DNA of 64,000 nt from Leptospira meyeri (lineage in GTDB: Bacteria; Spirochaetota; Leptospiria; Leptospirales; Leptospiraceae). A program made the translations under genes and the position numbers. The notes under the pieces are model-generated. The model saw only the letters and a program-made list of their open reading frames with translations, was not told where the DNA came from and did no database searches. Shown one piece after another: positions 58,109-64,000 of this stretch. The stretch is from the NCBI RefSeq assembly GCF_004368965.1, contig NZ_SORO01000002.1, forward strand, positions 348,611-412,610, read 5' to 3'. Numbering within the stretch: position 1 is the first letter of the stretch; each line of letters starts with the position of its first letter.

Positions 58109-59137
58109 TTAGAATAGAATGGAATACCGAACTTCGGCATAGACAGAATTGGTTTGTGGACGAATCCCTGCGACCGAATAAGGTTTATCCCAACCTGTGT
58201 CCCAATCCAAACCTTCTCTGATTTGTTTGCCCCCTGTGCTGACGCTTGGTCGATCTGGATAACGATCGGTTCCGATCATAAATGCATGAACGAGATTTGT
58301 GATGTAGATGATTCCTGCCGCTCCAAGTCCAGCTATGTATTTAGCATTTGCTTCTTTGGCATTATTTTTACTTTTCACAATCAAGTCTTCTGTGATTGAT
58401 GTTTCAACAAATCCTACGATAAATTCAGAAGGCAAACTGATGTTTTGTGCATTAAACCTTGTTCCGGGTCCCCCGATTTGATTGAGTAGTACCATTGTAT
58501 CATAATGCGCTTGTGCGTTTTTTTCTTCTGTGCGAAGGGGTCCGAGGGAATAAACTAGGGTTCCGAAAAATAACGTGCTAAATGTCCCTGCAGATACATT
58601 GTATCCACCACAAAGTTGTCCCCAACCCGGTAAAATTGCTGACCGCCAAAGTATTGCTAAACGACCACCGCATTGGGTAACTGCTGGGGAGGGACCGAGT
58701 TTTCTTGTTGCAAGCCATTCGGCTTCGGCCCTTGCTTCTTTTTCAGCCAAGGTCTCTTTGTTTTTTTCTTCAGCCAGTCTTGTTTGTTCTGCTAGTTTCG
58801 CTTCTTCTTCTAATCGCTTTTGTTCTTTAGCTTCAGCAAGCAAACGTTCTTTTTCGAGTTTTGTTTTTTCTTTCTCTTCTTTTTCTTTTAATTTCTTTTC
58901 TTCTGCAATCCTGATCTTTTCGGCTTCTTGTTCGCTGACATCTTTATAGACTACTTTTAAAATTTGGGATTTGGAAATGGTTTGTGAACCTTCTGCCGTT
59001 TGCACGGTGAGTCCGCGTTCATTTTGGTCGGTAACTTTTCCTTTTAGCGTCTTCCCATTTTTCAGAATGACAGTATTGACGGCGAATAGTGGGAAAGAAA
59101 GTAGGATGAGTAAAGAGAATAATAGAGTTTTTTTCAT
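58109..59137 (-). CDS. Exported coiled-coil protein with DUF5683-like end
   Basis: A 342-residue protein with signal (LSFPLFA), a small beta domain (NTVILKNGKTLKGKVTDQNE, about 20-75), a Lys/Glu/Ala coiled coil (about 80-155) and a C-terminal membrane-related region with SAILPGWGQL, the DUF5683 mark, and two helices. It ends EVRYSILF, like an outer-membrane segment. RBS AGGA precedes the ATG at 59137; the 14 extra codons upstream are unlikely. Confidence 0.7.
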   Translation of the reverse strand: MKKTLLFSLLILLSFPLFAVNTVILKNGKTLKGKVTDQNERGLTVQTAEGSQTISKSQILKVVYKDVSEQEAEKIRIAEEKKLKEKEEKEKTKLEKERLLAEAKEQKRLEEEAKLAEQTRLAEEKNKETLAEKEARAEAEWLATRKLGPSPAVTQCGGRLAILWRSAILPGWGQLCGGYNVSAGTFSTLFFGTLVYSLGPLRTEEKNAQAHYDTMVLLNQIGGPGTRFNAQNISLPSEFIVGFVETSITEDLIVKSKNNAKEANAKYIAGLGAAGIIYITNLVHAFMIGTDRYPDRPSVSTGGKQIREGLDWDTGWDKPYSVAGIRPQTNSVYAEVRYSILF

Positions 59138-59613
59138 AGATAGGAATCCTTTCCTGGTTCCTGAAATTTTCGCATCCAATCAAGAAATTGCAAGAGAATT
59201 TTATGAAGGAGGATTGGGTGAAATGCCTCTATACACTTATGCTTTCGTTGAATAAAAAGGGCCTTTTGCACTAAATCTTTAAATTTTCAACTTTGCCATG
59301 ACATGCGGACGATACGGAAGGGTGTTCCACCTTAAATTTGTAAATGAAGTTTGCTGCTATGTCTTCGAAGGTTTTTTTAGAGCATGTAAGTGCCAGCAAA
59401 GATTCGATCGTCGAGGATATCCCTAAGAGGCTTCTTATCACAACTGTTATCTTTTTAAAAACCATTTAAAATGGTACTAATGTCATTTTAAAACCTTTCT
59501 AACGGTAAATTTTGATTTTTTTTCACAAGCTAATAGAAATTAGTTGTCTTCCCGAATTCGTAAAATCAATATTAGTATTCCTGAATATTTTTATTTTTTT
59601 AGGCTAAATTTAT
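59138..59613. other. Intergenic region before the large repeat lipoprotein gene
   Basis: This 476-base AT-rich gap is divergent. It holds an inverted repeat TTTAAAATG-(10)-CATTTTAAA at 59465-59492 and must contain the promoter for the large lipoprotein gene. A 64-codon minus-strand frame at 59271-59465 has no RBS and no known content, so I do not call it. Confidence 0.45.
59465..59492. promoter_or_regulatory. Inverted repeat upstream of the repeat-lipoprotein gene
   Basis: TTTAAAATG and CATTTTAAA (9 bases each, 10-base spacer) lie about 120 bases before the ATG. It could be an operator or terminator of an unseen short transcript. Confidence 0.3.
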
Positions 59614-62600
59614 ATGCGAATCCAAAAACAAACCTACCTTCTTTCCTTTCTAATACTATTTGCAAGTAACTGTGTCCTATTTTTGCCAAATGGTGGTGGA
59701 CAGACAGACTTTAGTCCTTTTGCCTTCTTGTTTGGACTCGTCGGTGGCTCTCCTTCTTCCTCCGCTCAAAACTTCACCCCTGGCACCGCAGTGGATCTGT
59801 CAGGTGACGGAAATCCAGATGCAACTCTCGTTGATTCTGATGGAGATGGTGTCTCCGATGGAATCAACCTTACTGGTGGGGCAACGCCAAATCTTCTTTT
59901 GCTCGATACCAATGGAGATGGGATTCCCGACGCCGTCGATTCCAATGGGGACGGTTTACCCGATTATTATATTAGTCCGAACCCTCCTGGTTTTCTTACT
60001 ACAGCTCCTGATGGAACCGGAAATCCTGTCGTTATCATTGTGGATAGTAGTGGTAACGTTCTCGGTTTTGATACCGATGGAGATGGAACACCAAACGACA
60101 CTGCCATTGTTGCCATCTTGAGCGATACCACTTCACCAACGATCACCAGTTCTTTGTCAGCTGGAACTTTCTCCACTACACAATCAACGGCACTCACTTG
60201 TACTGACAACAAAGCTCCTGGATCTATTGTTTACACTTTAGATTCATCGACTCCTGCATTTTTGCCAAAGACTGGAACCATCATCACGAAATCTTCCCAA
60301 GTGATTTCTCTTTCTTCCGAAGGAACTCATACCTTAAGTGCACTTTGCCGAGATTTAGCAGGAAATCTTTCAGCACCCATTAGCATTGTTTATACGATCG
60401 ATACCAAAATTCCGGCACTTACCATTGTTAGTCAATCGTCTACGGCCATTAGTGCTTCTGCTAACGCGATCGCAAGTTCCACAACCATTTGGAGATCGGA
60501 TCGCTCAGGATCTTTCACTGTTAGAGAAGGAAGTTCTTGTGATTCTGGAACCATTGCCACAACCGGAACCGCTACAGCAAGCGTAGACCAAAACTTTGTT
60601 CGTTCTCATACCCATTTCACTGGCGAAGGCACAAAGACATATCGTATCTGTGTCACTGGTACCAATGGACTGACTGGGTTTGCATCGGTCACTCTCCAAA
60701 GAGATGATACGGCACCAGTAGTCACTGCAGATCCTGGTGCAGGAAGTTATGGAGTGGCCACTTCAGTTTCTCTTTCCTGTTCTGACACTGGTGGTAGTGG
60801 TTGCGAAAGAATCGCCTATGCAGTGCAAGCTGGTTCTGCCCCGACAAACCCTGCCATCCAAGGAACCAATGGAACGGTTAGCAGTGGAACTTTATACACA
60901 GCTGCCATAGCTATGACCGATGGAGCTGTCACCTATACGAAGTTTGTGGCTAGTGACAAAGCCGGAAATGTGTCTAATATCAGTTCTGCCAACTATACAG
61001 TGGACACACAAGTGGCAACAATCACAGTGAATTCCCAAACGGCTGCGATCAATGGATCATCGAATGTTTCCGTCAGTTGGCAAAGTTCAAAGGCTGGTAA
61101 TTATCAAATCCGATTGGGTGGGTCTAGTTGTTCCACTGGAACCGCTCTAACGAATACAGGCAACAATGCCAATGTAACAGGAAATATCGCTGCAACAACC
61201 GATACTTCCACCACGATTGCCAACTCTCAATTTGCCGAAGGGGACAACACCATTCGTATTTGTGTGGCAAACTTAGTCGGGAGCTTTGGTTCCACAACTC
61301 GATCTACCAATAAAGACACAACGGCTCCTGTGGTGACAATGGCTTCACCTTCTGGCTCCGGTCCCTTTGCTTCGGGAGCCCAACTCCAACTCAGTTGTTC
61401 AGACACAGGTGGAAGTGGATGTGATAAAATCATTTATACATTGAACGGCACAGAACCTGCATTTGACGGCAGTGGTGCTGTTACCAACGGAACTGTTTAT
61501 TCTTCTCCTGTGGCCCTTTCCAATGGTAGCAACCAAGTGAAATACTTGGCACGTGACTTAGCAGGGAATACAAGCACAGCAGGAAACCAAAGTTTTCATG
61601 TGGGTCCACCGAATGCTCCTGCCTTTGTAGAAGCCCAAGCCGGGGGAACTAGCGCCGTTGTCCAGTGGTGGCCTGTCACAGGTGCCACATCGTACACAGT
61701 GTACTATAGCACAAGCCCTGGTGTGACTACAGCATCGGCAAGTTTCGGGCCAGTGACAAATCCGTATGCGACGATTACTGGGTTAGCGGGGAATACTTTG
61801 TATTACTTTAGGGTGGTGGCAAGTAATAGTTTCGGAAACAGTACGACTAATCAGTTTGAGGCAATTGCATTTACAACGGCAACGCCTCCAGGGACGAGTT
61901 CGACGGGTACGCATGTCGATATATCGGCAGGGCAAGGGAGTAGTTCAGGTTACAACCCCAGTGCCGTCATCGACCAAGTTAATGGAAAGTTGTTGGTTGT
62001 CACTCAAAATGGGGCGAATTCGAATAAACCAGGATTATTTAGGTGTAACCTGAATGGAGCATCTTGTACCCATACAGATATATCAGCGGGACAAGGCGGT
62101 GCTTCTGGGTGGTACCCTAGTATCGCTTTGGATCAGACCAATGGAAAGTTACTCGTTGTTAGTACGAACCTTGCTAATTCAGGAAAGCCATCTCTTTTTC
62201 GTTGTAATCTAGATGGAACATCTTGCACTCATACAGATATATCAGCGGGACAAGGGAGTTATTCGGGCTATTATCCCATTCTTGTCTTAGACTCAGCCAA
62301 TGGAAAGTTACTTGTTGTTACTACGAACCAAGCTAACTCTAGCAAACCTTCTCTTTTTCGATGCAATTTGGATGGAACATCTTGCACTCATTCAGATATA
62401 TCAGCGGGACAAGGGGGCAATTCTGGTCAGTATCCTAGTGCTGTTTTGGATCATGCTAGTGGAAAGTTGGTCGTAGTTACTACGAATGGATATAGCAAAC
62501 CTTCTCTTTTTCGCTGTAATCTGGATGGAACAGCTTGTGCCCATACAGATATATCAGCGGGCCAAGCTAGTAATTCTGGTATGTATCCAAGTATTATTTT

Positions 62601-63000
62601 AGATTCTGTTAATGGAAAGTTACTCGTTGTTACTACAAACCTAGCTAACTTTAGCACAGTCTCTCTTTTTCGGTGTAATCTAAATGGAACAGGTTGCTCC
62701 CATACAGGCTTAACAGCGGGCCAAGCTAGTAATTCTGGTATGTATCCAAGTATTATTTTAGATTCTGTTAACGGAAAGTTACTCGTTGTTACTACGAACT
62801 CTGGGAACTCTGCTAAACCTTCACTTTTTCGCAGTAATCTGGATGGAACAGCTTTCACTCATACGGATATATCAGCAGGCCAAGGGAGTAATTCTGGTCT
62901 GAATCCAAGTGTTGTTTTAGATTCTGTCAATGGAAAGTTACTCGTTGTTGCTGGGAATGGAGTGGCCTCTGCTAGCAAACCTAGTCTCTTCATCTGGTAA
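59614..63000 (+). CDS. Giant surface lipoprotein with Ca-binding, chitobiase-like, FN3 and 53-residue repeats
   Basis: A 1128-residue lipoprotein (lipobox LFASNC). Domains in order: four DxDGDG/DxNGDG calcium-binding repeats (about 70-170), three chitobiase/Ig-like modules with C-T-D and D-TAGN motifs (about 180-660), an FN3 domain (about 665-760), and seven 53-residue repeats (about 766-1128) of the form THTDISAGQG...NGKLLVV..N-SLFRCNLDGTSC. Most repeats hold two Cys. Such modules suggest surface adhesion or binding of glycans or matrix. The short start region has a weak RBS. Confidence 0.85.
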   Translation: MRIQKQTYLLSFLILFASNCVLFLPNGGGQTDFSPFAFLFGLVGGSPSSSAQNFTPGTAVDLSGDGNPDATLVDSDGDGVSDGINLTGGATPNLLLLDTNGDGIPDAVDSNGDGLPDYYISPNPPGFLTTAPDGTGNPVVIIVDSSGNVLGFDTDGDGTPNDTAIVAILSDTTSPTITSSLSAGTFSTTQSTALTCTDNKAPGSIVYTLDSSTPAFLPKTGTIITKSSQVISLSSEGTHTLSALCRDLAGNLSAPISIVYTIDTKIPALTIVSQSSTAISASANAIASSTTIWRSDRSGSFTVREGSSCDSGTIATTGTATASVDQNFVRSHTHFTGEGTKTYRICVTGTNGLTGFASVTLQRDDTAPVVTADPGAGSYGVATSVSLSCSDTGGSGCERIAYAVQAGSAPTNPAIQGTNGTVSSGTLYTAAIAMTDGAVTYTKFVASDKAGNVSNISSANYTVDTQVATITVNSQTAAINGSSNVSVSWQSSKAGNYQIRLGGSSCSTGTALTNTGNNANVTGNIAATTDTSTTIANSQFAEGDNTIRICVANLVGSFGSTTRSTNKDTTAPVVTMASPSGSGPFASGAQLQLSCSDTGGSGCDKIIYTLNGTEPAFDGSGAVTNGTVYSSPVALSNGSNQVKYLARDLAGNTSTAGNQSFHVGPPNAPAFVEAQAGGTSAVVQWWPVTGATSYTVYYSTSPGVTTASASFGPVTNPYATITGLAGNTLYYFRVVASNSFGNSTTNQFEAIAFTTATPPGTSSTGTHVDISAGQGSSSGYNPSAVIDQVNGKLLVVTQNGANSNKPGLFRCNLNGASCTHTDISAGQGGASGWYPSIALDQTNGKLLVVSTNLANSGKPSLFRCNLDGTSCTHTDISAGQGSYSGYYPILVLDSANGKLLVVTTNQANSSKPSLFRCNLDGTSCTHSDISAGQGGNSGQYPSAVLDHASGKLVVVTTNGYSKPSLFRCNLDGTACAHTDISAGQASNSGMYPSIILDSVNGKLLVVTTNLANFSTVSLFRCNLNGTGCSHTGLTAGQASNSGMYPSIILDSVNGKLLVVTTNSGNSAKPSLFRSNLDGTAFTHTDISAGQGSNSGLNPSVVLDSVNGKLLVVAGNGVASASKPSLFIW
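61909..63000 (+). repeat. Seven 159-bp tandem coding repeats
   Basis: Seven units encode THxDISAGQ... repeats of about 53 residues (one is 51). The stretch 62555-62636 recurs at 62714-62795 with one base change in 82, so units 5 and 6 arose by a recent duplication, and unit number may vary between strains. Confidence 0.9.
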
Positions 63001-63330
63001 TAAAAGGGATAGATATGACCATGAAACAAATAGGAGTTAATAAATACTTTTTAATTGTTTAGTCTTTGTTAGGTTTAAGAAAGGTCTTCAGATTAATTCA
63101 AGTTACCCAATGGTTTGTTTATTTCCTGGGATCTCGTTAAACTTTTGTGAGGAGTAATTTAAGATCTTTTGTGCTTTGATTAAATTGCTTAACTCTTGGA
63201 ACTACTTTGGTGAATATAATTTTCCTAGTTGCTTAAATGTTCGAAATATAATTAACAATTAATAATGGCTTTGTGGTAAAAAATATTAGATTGAGTAGAA
63301 GATGTATGGTGAAGGATTTTAAAGACACTG

Positions 63331-63487
63331 TTATGTGTGTCTGAAATCCATATTTCATTCGCTAAAAAATCGGAGAGAACTTGGGTATCAGGAATTTGGT
63401 TATTTGCCTTTGAATCCATCTGCTGTGAGTTATGGGCAGAGTTCTCGTGAAGGGTATGGGTATATGCAGTTTAACGTGCGTTACTGA
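63331..63487 (+). pseudogene. Possible 3' remnant of an outer-membrane protein gene
   Basis: An open frame without a start codon ends GYGYMQFNVRY and a stop at 63485-63487. The closing alternation and final aromatic residue look like the last strand of an outer-membrane barrel. Upstream in frame there is a stop at about 63330. A strong hairpin follows 12 bases after the stop, as after a real gene. The parent gene is not identified. Confidence 0.3.
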
Positions 63488-63498
63488 GAATATAATTA

Positions 63499-63521
63499 CC
63501 CCGCCCTGATGTAGGGTGGGG
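63499..63521 (+). terminator. GC-rich hairpin after the gene remnant
   Basis: CCCCGCCCT pairs with AGGGTGGGG (nine pairs including one G-T wobble) around GATGT. It is unusually GC-rich for this AT-rich stretch; no T-run follows. Confidence 0.45.
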
Positions 63522-64000
63522 AACTAGACCCGCCACCCAATGACTTCCTTCTATCACAGATCCCACCATCCATCAAACACATGCCCCTTTTCTAAAATTA
63601 TTCTTCCAACAAGTTCACATTTCTGTAGCTACCACCCATTTCCTTTAAACTAGAAGCTCACATTCAGCGAACCAAACTCATTTCAAGTAACTTAAGTCGC
63701 AGACAAGCATCTATCTATAAAAAAGCAAACAAACCTTCCCCCGATTCACAGAATGAACCAGTAGACCATATTTCTTCTTTGACCTAACTATAAATAGGCG
63801 GAATCGACATTTCCCTCTTTCCGTATCCCCTTAGTATTAGGTGTTGCTATCGATCCACTGTTTATTTGTTAGTTGCTGCTGCTTTCATAGACGGGCTTAC
63901 GTTAGGTTGCCAAACCCACCTCCATACACTCACTGCCAAGATTATGTCTCATTACTTGCTACTAACGAATCTCAATTCATATAAAAAAACTCATCTTTCC

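Larger units (their letters stand above)
63001..64000. other. Gene-poor 1-kb region at the window end
   Basis: No open frame longer than about 60 codons and no RNA gene is recognisable. It holds a probable gene remnant (63331-63487) with a following hairpin at 63499-63521. The rest is AT-rich, with no clear repeat. Confidence 0.5.

Noticed and set aside
59271..59465. A 64-codon minus-strand open frame upstream of the large lipoprotein gene
   Set aside because: No ribosome site, no recognisable domain, and it covers an inverted repeat in an AT-rich promoter region.
63782..63897. ACCTAAC and GTTAGGT, perfectly complementary heptamers about 110 bases apart, resembling the ends of an integron attC site
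   Set aside because: The inner arms (ATAGGCGG and GACGGGC) do not pair, there is no second copy, no cassette-like gene and no integrase in the window, so chance is likely.

Overview
The window is about 38% GC and almost entirely coding. It looks like a Leptospira chromosome, probably a saprophytic-clade species. The basis is many lipoproteins with relaxed spirochaetal lipoboxes (SCT, SCS, FQC, SNC before or at the lipidated Cys), the fliN-fliO-fliP-fliQ-fliR-flhB-flhA flagellar export order, lpxD (an LPS-making spirochaete) and a ClpC chaperone. The species call is inference. I see no rRNA, tRNA, CRISPR array, insertion sequence or prophage.

Layout. 0-3.5 kb: DUF1538 membrane protein and a rhodanese-like lipoprotein (minus strand). 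3.9-8.1 kb: acpP, rnc, Nudix hydrolase, aroB, MscS channel, YwqK-type lipoprotein. 8.1-10.1 kb: two unknown membrane proteins (minus). 10.2-16.8 kb: Lol-type permease and ATPase, an McsA-McsB fusion, clpC, a small membrane protein and a TPR protein. 16.8-22.1 kb: mtaB, a three-gene MacAB-like exporter, and a metZ-like enzyme. 22.1-35.1 kb: an accessory envelope redox and glycosylation locus (see below). 35.1-40.8 kb: OmpA-like protein, lpxD, ArsC/Spx-like protein, a barrel protein, a transporter-phosphatidylserine decarboxylase fusion, and DUF971. 40.9-47.9 kb: flagellar motor-switch and export operon. 47.9-56.4 kb: dusA, XPB-type helicase, aminotransferase, SH3 protein, two hydrolases, dps and a CsgG-like lipoprotein. 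56.4-63.0 kb: three large surface or envelope proteins, the last with seven 53-residue repeats. 63.0-64.0 kb: gene-poor, with a probable remnant of an outer-membrane protein gene.

Most interesting system. Between 22.1 and 32.6 kb two related pentaheme c-type cytochromes flank three rhodanese-fold proteins (two lipoproteins and one tandem-domain sulfurtransferase), an outer-membrane barrel, a small cytochrome-c-like protein that has lost its heme site, a DUF4395 membrane protein with Cys pairs and an XRE regulator. Interleaved are two GT-C membrane glycosyltransferases, a DPM-like GT2 and a TIGR04282-like transferase. I read this as a candidate envelope sulfur/electron-transfer system with its own glycosylation genes. 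The gene content is seen directly; the function is inference. One rhodanese lipoprotein has lost the catalytic Cys and gained a Gly-rich tail with a Cys. A third paralogue lies alone at 2.0-3.5 kb.

Two other striking proteins are the 748-residue fusion of an AGCS-type transporter to a phosphatidylserine decarboxylase with an intact GST self-cleavage site, and the 259-residue fusion of the McsA zinc finger to a shortened McsB-type arginine kinase directly upstream of clpC.
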